A stretch of 64,000 nt of DNA from Paracoccaceae bacterium (GTDB lineage: Bacteria; Pseudomonadota; Alphaproteobacteria; Rhodobacterales; Rhodobacteraceae), in NCBI GenBank assembly GCA_947504705.1, contig CANNIA010000006.1:1-64000 (forward strand). Direction: 5' to 3'. The translations under genes were made by a program, and so were the position numbers. Under the pieces are notes generated by a model. It did not search any database, was not told the DNA's origin, and saw nothing but the letters and a program-made list of their open reading frames with translations. Of this stretch, positions 24,733 to 32,943 are shown piece by piece (the stretch's first letter is position 1; the number at the start of each line of letters is the position of its first letter).

Positions 24733-25608
24733 TCAACCGTGTTTCAGCCTTGCGATCAGGAAATCGATGAAGACCCGCACTTTGGCAGGCAGAAGTCTGG
24801 TTTCAGTCAGGGCGTAAACTGGAATTTCGGGCGGTCGCCAGTCGGGCAGGACCGGCGCCAGCCTGCCGCTGGCAACATCTTCACGGGTCAGGTCGATGGG
24901 CAATGCGGCGATCCCAAGCCCTTGCCGCGCCAGACGGTGCAGCAGGCCGATATTGTTGGCGATGAAGCTGCCTTGGACGGCCAGGGTCTCCACCTCACCA
25001 TCCGGGCCGACCAGACGCCATGGGCGGTCGATGATCCGCAAGCAATCGTGCTGGAGCAGGTCTTGTGGGGCGAGGGGCACGCCACTCTCCGCCAGATAGG
25101 AGGGAGCCGCGAACAGCCCCAACTGGGCCGAAGCAAGCTTGCGCGCGATCAGGGTCGGTTCCGAAACCTCACCTATCCGGATCGTCAGGTCGACCGGGTC
25201 GGTTACCAGATTGCTTTGGCGCGGGGTGACATCCAGATCAAGCCGGATGCCGGGATAGGCGCGGATGAAATCGGCAAGGATGTCGGTCAGATAGACTTGC
25301 GTGAAATCCACCGGCACTGAAGCACGGATCAGGCCGGTGGGCTGGCTGACCATGCCGGACAGTTCCTCATGCGCCAGACGCGCTTCGTCGATGATCCGGC
25401 GACAGCGGTCGAAATAGGTCTGCCCCGCCTCGGTCAGTTCGACCCGCCTTGTCGTGCGGTTGAAAAGGCGCAGGCCGATGTCACGCTCCAGCTCGGCAAT
25501 CCGGCGTGAGACGGTGGAGTTGGGCAGGCCAAGCCGATCCGCTGCCGCGCGAAAGCCACCGGCAGAGGCGACGGTGACAAAAAGCTCCATGTTGCGGAAC
25601 TGATCCAT
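24733..25608 (-). CDS. LysR-family transcriptional regulator
   Basis: 291 residues with the LysR N-terminal helix-turn-helix (FRAAADRLGLPNSTVSRRIAELE, residues about 18-40) and the effector-binding fold after residue 90 (GLIRASVPVDFTQVYLTDILADF). It resembles the CrgA / DmlR-like group. It is divergent from the NAD(P)-binding protein gene, and the 109-bp region between them holds TGATCC-N6-GGATCA (25612-25629). Regulation of that neighbour is likely but the inducer is unknown. Confidence 0.92.
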   Translation of the reverse strand: MDQFRNMELFVTVASAGGFRAAADRLGLPNSTVSRRIAELERDIGLRLFNRTTRRVELTEAGQTYFDRCRRIIDEARLAHEELSGMVSQPTGLIRASVPVDFTQVYLTDILADFIRAYPGIRLDLDVTPRQSNLVTDPVDLTIRIGEVSEPTLIARKLASAQLGLFAAPSYLAESGVPLAPQDLLQHDCLRIIDRPWRLVGPDGEVETLAVQGSFIANNIGLLHRLARQGLGIAALPIDLTREDVASGRLAPVLPDWRPPEIPVYALTETRLLPAKVRVFIDFLIARLKHG

Positions 25609-25611
25609 GAT

Positions 25612-25629
25612 TGATCCCCTTGTGGATCA
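25612..25629. promoter_or_regulatory. inverted repeat in the LysR/oxidoreductase divergent region
   Basis: TGATCC-cctTGT-GGATCA, a 6+6 bp repeat 3 bp from the LysR start codon. Its position fits autoregulation, but the short arms make this a weak call. Confidence 0.35.
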
Positions 25630-25717
25630 GTGAAGCCCAGACTTGGGCCTTTATTGGCTTTGGATACAGCAATAGGTCTGGTCAGCAAACCGGGAGAGCC
25701 GGGAGAGAGGGATTTTT

Positions 25718-26632
25718 ATGGACCAGCAAGCCGAGACTGCCGCCGCCCGTATCCTTGTTGTCGGGGCCACCGGGTTTCTGGGGGCCAAGATCCTGCGGCA
25801 ACTGGAGGCGACCACGACCCAAGCGCTGCGCGCGATGTCGCGACGGGGTGCCCCGGCGGGGGCAAGCGGGGCGGTTGAGTGGGTGCGGGGCGATCTTATG
25901 GACCTGGCCTCGCTGGACGCGGCGCTACAGGGCGTTGACGTGGTGATCAGTTCGGCCAACGGCTACATGAAAGAAACCATCGCGGCGGATTTTCAGGGCA
26001 ACAAGAACCTGATCGAGGCCGCTGCCCGGGCCGGGGTCAAGCGGTTCGTTTTCCTGAGTATAGTGGGTTGTGACGCTGCGCCAGACGTGCCGCATTTCCA
26101 CGCGAAATCGGTGGCCGAGGGGCTGATCAAGGCGTCAGGCATGGTGTATGTCTTTGTCCGCGCCCCGGCGTTCCTTGATCAGGCCAACGACTATGTGGCC
26201 AAGGGCGTCAAGGCGGGGCGGTTCTATGCGGTGGGCGACAAGGCCACGCGGTGGTCATGGGTTCTGACCGATGATCTGGCGGATTACATGGCACGCGCGG
26301 CGACGCATTCCGACCCTGCGATCCTGAACCAAAGCATCGACATCGGCTGGCGGGACGGGGCGAAAAGTCAGGGCGAGTTGGCCCGGATCATCGGCAAGGT
26401 GACCGGCAAGCAGTTGCGGGTCTGGTCCGTGCCGTGGTTTCTGCTGCGCATACTTGTGCGTCCAGTGAAGCTGTTTTCGGAGCTTGGCTATGACATGCTG
26501 AAGATGTTCCTTTTCTTCCGCTCGGGCCGGTTCGTGGCTGACATTGCGCTGCAGGAACGCTTTTTCGGCCCTGCGCCGATGGCAGAGGATGCCGTGCGGC
26601 GTTGGGCAAGTCAGGCAGGCTTGGGCGAGTAG
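25718..26632 (+). CDS. NAD(P)-binding SDR/NmrA-type protein
   Basis: 304 residues of the atypical short-chain dehydrogenase group. The Rossmann motif VVGATGFLGAKILRQLE is at about 14-30, with DVVISSANGY near 84 and FVFLSIVG near 115. No complete YxxxK catalytic pair is obvious, so it may act as a redox sensor or as an isomerase/reductase of the NmrA or NADH(P)-binding class. It is transcribed away from the LysR gene with a GGGAGAGAGGGA ribosome binding site. Confidence 0.82.
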   Translation: MDQQAETAAARILVVGATGFLGAKILRQLEATTTQALRAMSRRGAPAGASGAVEWVRGDLMDLASLDAALQGVDVVISSANGYMKETIAADFQGNKNLIEAAARAGVKRFVFLSIVGCDAAPDVPHFHAKSVAEGLIKASGMVYVFVRAPAFLDQANDYVAKGVKAGRFYAVGDKATRWSWVLTDDLADYMARAATHSDPAILNQSIDIGWRDGAKSQGELARIIGKVTGKQLRVWSVPWFLLRILVRPVKLFSELGYDMLKMFLFFRSGRFVADIALQERFFGPAPMAEDAVRRWASQAGLGE

Positions 26633-26637
26633 CTGAC

Positions 26638-27195
26638 TTAACGCATCAGGTCGGCTTCGGTCCAACCAAGGGCGGCCATGTCTTCGGCGCGGGCGGCGTG
26701 GTCGTCACCGGGGATAAATTCATCCAGTTGCGGCGGCTTGACCGGGGTGGCCGACAGCATCCCGTGGACTTGGCCCCGGTGGTGGGTCTGGTGCTGGAAG
26801 AGATGTGACAGAAGGTCGTCGCGGCGGTCGTGTTGGGTCTTTTCGCCCCGGTCGACTTGCACGACTTCGGACAAAGCCTCTGGGGACAGGCCCTGAATAT
26901 GGGCCAGAAGAGCCATATCCTCGGCCTCTTGCCAGCGGGTCAGGGTGGGAAGGTCAGGGTAGGTGCGGGCTTCTTCAAGGGCTGCGCGGTTCAGGCGGTG
27001 CCCTTGCAGCGCGTTCAGATAGAAGCGGTCGACCAGAAGGATATGGTTCAGCGTCGCCTGAATGCTGCCGAAGAAGGCAGGTCTTTGGGCGGTCATCTCC
27101 TCGGGTTCAAGCAAGGCGCAGGCGCGGTGCAGACGGGCATTGGCCAACCGGTTCGCCTGGGCCAGCTTGCGAAAGGTGCGGAGGTGGTCGGTCAT
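26638..27195 (-). CDS. DinB-family putative metal-dependent hydrolase
   Basis: 185 residues in a four-helix DinB fold. The metal-binding histidines are visible: QATLNHILLVDRFYLNAL in the second helix and HLFQHQTHHRGQVHGML near residue 133. DinB/YfiT proteins include mycothiol- or bacillithiol-dependent transferases and damage-inducible members; the function here is unknown. It converges on the SDR gene with 5 bp between stops. Confidence 0.85.
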   Translation of the reverse strand: MTDHLRTFRKLAQANRLANARLHRACALLEPEEMTAQRPAFFGSIQATLNHILLVDRFYLNALQGHRLNRAALEEARTYPDLPTLTRWQEAEDMALLAHIQGLSPEALSEVVQVDRGEKTQHDRRDDLLSHLFQHQTHHRGQVHGMLSATPVKPPQLDEFIPGDDHAARAEDMAALGWTEADLMR

Positions 27196-27227
27196 TCCGG
27201 CTATCCTGTTTGGGAAGGGGTGGGCCT

Positions 27228-28268
27228 TCAGCCTTTGCCGTTCTTGCGGGGCTTTGCCACAAGACTTTTCTTCACCTGAAGATCAAAACGGCGGTTGCGT
27301 GCACGCGCCTCGGCCGGGGTTTCGCTGTTCAGGCGATCCTCACGCTTCAGCTTGTCCCAGCGCATCAGCCGCGCTTCGTCCAGCGAGCCCGCCTTGATCG
27401 CCGCGCGGACGGCGCAGCCGGGCTCGGACTGATGGGCGCAGTCGCGGAACCGGCATTGGCCGACCAGATCGGTCACGTCCTGAAATACCGCGTCGATCCC
27501 TGCAGCCGAATCGGCAAGGCTGAGCGCCCGCATTCCCGGCGTGTCGATCAGCCAGCCGCCACCCGACAGCGCGTGCAGCGACCGGATCGTGGTGGTGTGC
27601 CGCCCGCGCGCGTCGTTTTCACGGATCGGCGCGGTGGCACCGGCAAGCCCGGTCAGGGTGTTGGTGAGGGTGGTCTTGCCCACACCCGAGGAACCGAGGA
27701 GCGCCACGGTTTGGCCCGGCCCGCACCACTGGGCAAGCTCGGCGGCAATGTCAGGATCGCGCGCATCCAGCGTCAGGGCGACAAGGTTCCGCTGCAACCG
27801 CTGCGCCTGATCGTGGTAGCTGGCGGCATCGGCGCTGGTGTCGGCCTTGGTCAAAAGGATCACCGCCTCAGCGCCCGCCTCGGCGGCAAGTGCCAGATAC
27901 CGCTCCAATCGAGCCGGGTTGAAGTCGGCGTTGCAGGAAGTGACGATGAACAGCGTATCGACATTGGCTGCGATCAGTTGCGTGGCATTGCCCGTGCCCG
28001 CCGCGCGGCGGCTGAGTTCGGTCTTGCGGTCAAGTTGGCGCACGATCCGTTCGCCATCCGACAGCACCCAGTCGCCAATCGCCAAATCGCCCGCGCTGAT
28101 TGCACCAGTGAAGGGCAGGGTCACGGGGCCTTGGGTTGAAAGCCCGTCGATCCGGGCGCGGTGGACGCCGGCGATGCGGACGGGGGTCAGCGAAAGCTCG
28201 GTTTCATCTAGCTGAGAGAGGAAGAAATTCGACCAGCCAAGGCTGGCAAGCGCGTGCTCAAGGGTCAA
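27228..28268 (-). CDS. rsgA: ribosome small-subunit-dependent GTPase RsgA
   Basis: 346 residues with the circularly permuted GTPase order: TKAD (about 140-143), Walker A GSSGVGKT (192-199), DTPGMR (243-248). The OB domain is at the N terminus and the zinc knuckle C273, C278, H280, C286 at the C terminus. It checks late 30S maturation. It converges on no neighbour and lies upstream of dinB by 32 bp. Confidence 0.95.
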   Translation of the reverse strand: MTLEHALASLGWSNFFLSQLDETELSLTPVRIAGVHRARIDGLSTQGPVTLPFTGAISAGDLAIGDWVLSDGERIVRQLDRKTELSRRAAGTGNATQLIAANVDTLFIVTSCNADFNPARLERYLALAAEAGAEAVILLTKADTSADAASYHDQAQRLQRNLVALTLDARDPDIAAELAQWCGPGQTVALLGSSGVGKTTLTNTLTGLAGATAPIRENDARGRHTTTIRSLHALSGGGWLIDTPGMRALSLADSAAGIDAVFQDVTDLVGQCRFRDCAHQSEPGCAVRAAIKAGSLDEARLMRWDKLKREDRLNSETPAEARARNRRFDLQVKKSLVAKPRKNGKG

Positions 28269-28440
28269 TTCAGGCGTTCCTTGCGAACGGACATCAGGCC
28301 CGGTACAGATCCGATGCGGACATGCGGGCGGCTGGCTCGGGCGGGAACGCAGAAAGGGCGAGGCGGTAGCCTCAGTTTGCGCCGGCCCGGAGTGTTTTGG
28401 CGACAGTCATGGACACACTCCGTTTCACGGGTTGCACAAG
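28269..28440. other. non-coding interval between rsgA and ffs
   Basis: 172 bp with no convincing gene. It should hold the rsgA promoter and the end of the SRP RNA transcript, both read on the minus strand. I see no clear hairpin with a U-run. Confidence 0.35.
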
Positions 28441-28537
28441 GTGAGAGGCTGGACAACGACCCAAGTGGGGCTCGTTACGGCTGCTTCCTTCCGGACCTGA
28501 CCGGGTTGGCGAGGCACCTGCCCGCGCCAACCTCTCG
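28441..28537 (-). ncRNA. ffs: signal recognition particle RNA, small bacterial type (4.5S RNA)
   Basis: The minus strand carries the universally conserved SRP RNA core GGTCAGGTCCGGAAGGAAGC plus AGCC (helix 8 with the GGAA tetraloop) and its ends pair: GAGAGGTTGG at the 5' side with CCAGCCTCTC at the 3' side. The length of about 97 nt fits the short hairpin type. It binds Ffh, encoded at 22991-24499. End positions are estimated from the pairing. Confidence 0.93.
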
Positions 28538-28651
28538 ACCGCTGATATAGGCGAAAGGTTTCAGGCCTGCAAGAGTGGGGCCGGGATGATCCAGGTCATT
28601 GACTTCGTAGCCCCTCTGCCGCTCGACTGCGGGAAAGCGACGGAGGACAAC

Positions 28652-30019
28652 ATGGCCCGCATCATCCGCATCGAATGGCCCGACAATGGCTCACCCGACC
28701 TGCCGCCCGCGCTGACGCTGGCTGAATGTGAGGCGCGGCTTTTGGCGTTTCGGCAGGCGATGGCGGGGCGCGGTTATGGGGCGATGGTCGTTTATGGCGA
28801 CCGTGAGCATGCGGCCAACCTGCACTGGCTGACCGGGTTTGATCCACGCTTTGAAGAGGCAGTGCTGGTCGTCACGGAGGGCGATGCGCTGCTTTTGGCG
28901 GGGAATGAGTGCCTTGCCTATACGGTGATCTCGCCGCTGGTTGCTTCGGGGCGGGTTCGGACCGGGCTTTGTTCCAGCCTGTCCTTGCCCTCGCAACCCC
29001 GGGGCGGGCGGCGGTTGGCGGAATGGTTGGGCGATCTGGTCAAGCCGGGGTCTTCGGTCGGGGCGGTGGGCTGGAAATGGTATGGGCCGGAGGAGGTTGA
29101 GGATCCGGCGACGGCGCTGGATATCCCGGCGTTTCTGGCCGATCCGCTGCGGCGGCTGGCTGGGCGGGTAGAGAATGCGACCGATGTGATGATGCATCCG
29201 GTCCATGGGCTGCGGACCCGCGTCGATGCGGCGGAAATCGCGCGGCTGGAGTTTGCCAACCATATGGCGGCGGCGGCGCTGAAGCGGATGATCTTTTCAC
29301 TGAAGCCGGGGATGACCGACTTTCAGGCGTTCGAAGCGGCAAGGATCGGGGGCTTGCCGCTGGGCTGCCATGCGACCTTTGCGGTCGGGGATGCTCCGGG
29401 TCTTTGCGGGCCGACGGGGAAGCATCTGGCGATTGGCGAGCCGATCGGGCTGAACATCTGCCACTGGGGGGCGAACATCTGCCGGGCCGGGTGGTTGGCG
29501 CGCAGTGCGGACGACCTGCCGCGTGAAGTGCAGGACTATGCTGATGTCTTCGTTGCCCCCTATGTGGCGGCCATGTCGGACTGGTGCGGGATGATGCGGC
29601 CGGGGGTGTCGGGGGGTGAGGTCTGGGCGCAGATGCGCAGGGCGCTGCCGTTTGATCTGTTCGGCGTGACCCTGAACCCCGGTCATCTGATCGGGCTGGA
29701 TGAATGGGTTTCTTCGCCGATCCGCGAAGGGTCGACCGATCCGATTGCAAGCGGGATGGCGATGCAGATGGATGTGATCCCCGGCCACCCAAGCTATGGC
29801 TCGACCCGGATGGAGGATGGCTACGTCATCGCCGATGCCACCCTGCGGGCCGAGTTGGAGCGGGATTTCCCCGAAGTCGCTGCGCGCTGCGAGGCGCGGG
29901 CGCATTTCATGCGGGATGTGCTGGGGATGGTGGTGCCGGAAACGCTGCTGCCGTTGGCCGATACCTGCGGGATCGTCGCGCCCTATCTTCTGGACCCCGC
30001 GCAGATCGTCGTCTGCTAG
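28652..30019 (+). CDS. M24-fold (Xaa-Pro aminopeptidase-like) protein with degenerate metal site
   Basis: 455 residues from the ATG at 28652, which follows CGGAGGACAAC. The N-terminal creatinase-like domain and C-terminal pita-bread domain are recognisable, including the metal-site His region NPGHLIGLDEW and the final REG MEDGYVIAD. However, the position that normally gives two Asp ligands (DxG...DxTRT) reads LNICHWGANICRAGW, with Asn at both. The Glu in EPG reads DVIPG. It may therefore lack peptidase activity or bind metal differently. No operon partner is visible. Confidence 0.8.
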   Translation: MARIIRIEWPDNGSPDLPPALTLAECEARLLAFRQAMAGRGYGAMVVYGDREHAANLHWLTGFDPRFEEAVLVVTEGDALLLAGNECLAYTVISPLVASGRVRTGLCSSLSLPSQPRGGRRLAEWLGDLVKPGSSVGAVGWKWYGPEEVEDPATALDIPAFLADPLRRLAGRVENATDVMMHPVHGLRTRVDAAEIARLEFANHMAAAALKRMIFSLKPGMTDFQAFEAARIGGLPLGCHATFAVGDAPGLCGPTGKHLAIGEPIGLNICHWGANICRAGWLARSADDLPREVQDYADVFVAPYVAAMSDWCGMMRPGVSGGEVWAQMRRALPFDLFGVTLNPGHLIGLDEWVSSPIREGSTDPIASGMAMQMDVIPGHPSYGSTRMEDGYVIADATLRAELERDFPEVAARCEARAHFMRDVLGMVVPETLLPLADTCGIVAPYLLDPAQIVVC

Positions 30020-30022
30020 GGG

Positions 30023-30649
30023 TTAAAGAAGCCCCGCCAGCCGCGCGCCGGTCAGCAGGTCGGGGGCTAGGAGATGCGCCCAGCGGCCTTGGCTTGGCAG
30101 GATGTCGGGAACCTGAACGACGCGACACCCCGCCCGGTGCGCTGCCTCGGCCCCGGTTTCACTGTCTTCAAAGACCAGACATCGCGCGGGGGATACCCTC
30201 AACAGATGGGCGGCCAGTAGATAGGGTTCGGGGTCGGGCTTGGCCTTGGTCACGTCATCGCGGGTAATGACTTCCGCGAAATGCACAGCAAGCCCGGAAA
30301 GGGACAGCTTGTTCGCAGCGCTGGCGCGGCCCGACGAGGTGACGATCGCAGCGGGCCAGCGCAGCGCGGGCAAAAGCGTGGCAACCCCCGGCTTCAGGGG
30401 CACGCCCTTGGCGACCTGCGCGTGATAGCGGGCCCGATAGCTTGCGTTCACTGCCGGAAGGTCGATGCCCGGAAAGGCCAACCGAAATGCAGCGTCGCTG
30501 GCTTGGTCGTCGCTTCCGATCAAGCCCTCAAAGAATTCACGACCCACAGCATGACCATGCTCGGCAAAAGCGGCGAGGCCAGCATCGATTGACAGGCTTT
30601 CCGTATCAACGAGCGTTCCGTCGAGGTCAAAGAAGATGGCATCGTACAT
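30023..30649 (-). CDS. HAD-superfamily phosphatase (beta-phosphoglucomutase-like)
   Basis: 208 residues. HAD motifs are complete: FFDLDGTLVDTES (nucleophile Asp), VTSSGRA (Ser/Thr motif), and KPDPEPYLLAA then VFEDSETGAEAA. The cap region is small and helical (class C1). Members hydrolyse sugar phosphates or glycolate phosphate; the substrate cannot be inferred. It converges with the M24-like gene, 4 bp between the stops. Confidence 0.88.
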   Translation of the reverse strand: MYDAIFFDLDGTLVDTESLSIDAGLAAFAEHGHAVGREFFEGLIGSDDQASDAAFRLAFPGIDLPAVNASYRARYHAQVAKGVPLKPGVATLLPALRWPAAIVTSSGRASAANKLSLSGLAVHFAEVITRDDVTKAKPDPEPYLLAAHLLRVSPARCLVFEDSETGAEAAHRAGCRVVQVPDILPSQGRWAHLLAPDLLTGARLAGLL

Positions 30650-30688
30650 TGGTGGCGGCAGCCTTTTGGATACCGGGCCTATAGCCGA

Positions 30689-32641
30689 TCAAAGATGCAG
30701 CCGATAGTGCAGGAATCCTGCATCGTCTTGCTGCAGGAAGTCGGGCCGCATCGGGGCCACATCCGCAAGTTGGTCCGCCGCCCCCGGTCCGGTCATGACT
30801 AAGGCGCTGGTGCCGGGCATCGGCAGGAAATGCCAGTTCCTTCGCGAGACATAGCCCACGACGCCTTGCGCGCGGACATATTCGGCAAGGACTGCCTGCG
30901 CCCGGACGCCATCGTCCAACACGACCTGCGGGCCGTTGCCTGCACCGATCTGGATCCGGCTGATGCGGTGGTTGTTTGTGACCAAGAGCAGCGGTTCAGT
31001 CGGATCAAGGGGTCGACCCTCAAGGCTTATCCCGACGATCCGGTGGGAGGACGGGTTGATGATATGGCCCCGGCGATCAAAGCGCGGCGGCTGGCTGAGG
31101 TCGATCGCATAGTCGAGGCCCGGAATGCAATCGAAGGCGAAGGCGGGAAAGCGGGGATCATGCAGCGGCGTATCCCGGTCGCCGGGACGTATCTGGCAAA
31201 AGATCGATGCAGAATGCTCCAACCAGTCGGCAACGTCAGCGACGTTAAGGGCCAGCGTGATCAGTCTGTTCTGAAAGGGATAAAGGTCGGAAAGATTGCG
31301 CATCCGGAAGTGCCCGGCCAAAATGTTGGTATAGTTCTGCGCTCCACCCAGACCGCCAGCCCGAAAGAGAGACGCTGCGGCCAGCAACGGCAACTTGCCC
31401 AAGGCAGTGCCGGAAAGCGACCGGCGGACATGGTCGATCTTTGCCGCCGCAACAAGCTGGATCGCCGCCGATGGTGCGACGGTCGCAAAATAGCTGGTCA
31501 AGGCAACCGCCGTCCGCCCAAGGCTGCGGCGCGACCAGGCGAGGGCGGCCCGGTGATCGGGCGCTATTGCGCGGTGCAACTGCTTGGGGAGCGGGGCCGG
31601 TCGGGACAGGGGCGCTCCAAGTTTCACCTCGCGGCCCACGATCTGCCATTTGCCCGCCATGGTCTGGCTGGGGGCCAGCACAAGGTCGATGATGCCAAGG
31701 TGACTGCCGGAGTGGCCGGGCATGACGGCAGGCTTTCCTGCCAGCCGACCCAGGTCAGCGTCAACGCCGACAAGGCCGGAAAATCCTGGGCCGGGAAAGG
31801 TCTGGTGGCTGTGACCGGCAATCACAGCGTCAACCTCGGGCAAAGCCGCAATCGCGGTCGCTGCGTTTTCGGCGCCGTCCTCCGGGTCAAGCTGACCGAT
31901 GCCAGAATGGGCAAGGGCAACAATCACGTCCGCTCCGGCAGCTTTCAGCCGGGGCAGCCAGGCACGGGCAGCGGCCAGAATGTCGCGAAAGCCGATGCGG
32001 CCCTGCAGGTGGTCACGCCCGAAGCCCAAAGACTGCGGTGGGGCAAAGCCAATCACCCCGATCCGCAGATTGTGCTTGCGCCCGTCCTGATCCACCAGCC
32101 GCCGCCGCAAGAGCGCATAGGGTGGGACCAGCGTCTGATCCCCGGCAGGAGTTTTGCCAAATCTGGTCGCGACATTGGCCGAAATGACCGGAAAGCTGGC
32201 ATGTGCGATGGATTTTGAAAGGAAATCAATGCCATAGTCGAAGTCGTGATTGCCCAGGGTGGCTGCGTCATACCTTAGGGCGTTGAATGCGGCGATCATC
32301 GGATGTGCCCGCCGCCGACGTTCAACGCTGGCGACGAAATCTGCCAGCGGATTGCCTTGCAGAAAGTCGCCATTGTCGAAAAGCAGGCTGTTGGGAACCT
32401 CGGCCCGGGCCAGCGCGATCTGACGAGCCACTTCGGCAAGGCCACGGCCAGACGCCGGGCGGTTCGCACAATAGTCATAGGGCAGCAGGCAGGCGTGCAG
32501 ATCACTTGTGGCAATGAAACGCAGGCTGAGGACTGAGGTGTTCGTGGTCAGAAATGCAGTTGTCTGGTGATTTTCCGTGTGGCAAGGCAGATCAGCAGTC
32601 ACGATCGGAAATCGAATTCGTTTACCCGGAACTGACAACAT
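30689..32641 (-). CDS. 2',3'-cyclic-nucleotide phosphodiesterase/3'-nucleotidase, CpdB-like
   Basis: 650 residues of the 5'-nucleotidase/CpdB family: metallophosphatase domain with ATSDLHACLLPYDY, LLFDNGDFLQGNPL, TLGNHDFDYG and AVIAGHSHQTFPG, followed by a C-terminal substrate domain (about 380-650). CpdB enzymes act on 2',3'-cyclic nucleotides in the periplasm. Here the N terminus (MLSVPGKRIRFPIVTADLPC) has no signal peptide, so the site of action is uncertain. The start ATG follows AAAGGACCGAAA. It is divergent from nudC. Confidence 0.88.
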   Translation of the reverse strand: MLSVPGKRIRFPIVTADLPCHTENHQTTAFLTTNTSVLSLRFIATSDLHACLLPYDYCANRPASGRGLAEVARQIALARAEVPNSLLFDNGDFLQGNPLADFVASVERRRRAHPMIAAFNALRYDAATLGNHDFDYGIDFLSKSIAHASFPVISANVATRFGKTPAGDQTLVPPYALLRRRLVDQDGRKHNLRIGVIGFAPPQSLGFGRDHLQGRIGFRDILAAARAWLPRLKAAGADVIVALAHSGIGQLDPEDGAENAATAIAALPEVDAVIAGHSHQTFPGPGFSGLVGVDADLGRLAGKPAVMPGHSGSHLGIIDLVLAPSQTMAGKWQIVGREVKLGAPLSRPAPLPKQLHRAIAPDHRAALAWSRRSLGRTAVALTSYFATVAPSAAIQLVAAAKIDHVRRSLSGTALGKLPLLAAASLFRAGGLGGAQNYTNILAGHFRMRNLSDLYPFQNRLITLALNVADVADWLEHSASIFCQIRPGDRDTPLHDPRFPAFAFDCIPGLDYAIDLSQPPRFDRRGHIINPSSHRIVGISLEGRPLDPTEPLLLVTNNHRISRIQIGAGNGPQVVLDDGVRAQAVLAEYVRAQGVVGYVSRRNWHFLPMPGTSALVMTGPGAADQLADVAPMRPDFLQQDDAGFLHYRLHL

Positions 32642-32841
32642 TTTCGGTCCTTTCCAAACGAGTTCGCATGACGGATTGCGATCAGAATCAAAGAAAGAAA
32701 CAGGGACACTATCAAAAATCTGGGTATTAAAATATCGTAAAAGTTGTTTAAAAACAATATGTTCTACCGTGAATTGCCCGTGAATACTCCGGGTTCACAA
32801 CACAAGACAGAAACAGAGAAGCCATTTCAGGGGAATTGAAT
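32642..32841. promoter_or_regulatory. AT-rich divergent regulatory interval between the CpdB-like gene and nudC
   Basis: About 200 bp that is clearly more A+T-rich than the flanking genes, with runs such as AAAATATCGTAAAAG and GTTTAAAAACAATATG. It should hold promoters for both directions. No single strong -35/-10 pair can be chosen by eye. Confidence 0.4.
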
Positions 32842-32943
32842 ATGATGCTTGAACATTCCGCAGGAAGGGTCGAAATCTTGCCGCTGATCGTCAGAAAGAC
32901 TGGCAAGATCACGCGGGCGGCATTGGAGGAAGAATGCGACTAG
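32842..32943 (+). CDS. possible 33-codon leader peptide overlapping the nudC start
   Basis: ATG at 32842, 8 nt after AGGGGA, opens a 33-codon frame (MMLEHSAGRVEILPLIV to the end LEEECD) whose TAG at 32941-32943 overlaps the nudC ATG at 32934. This layout would couple translation of nudC to the short frame. The peptide has no known homologue that I recognise and coding is unproven. Confidence 0.3.
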   Translation: MMLEHSAGRVEILPLIVRKTGKITRAALEEECD

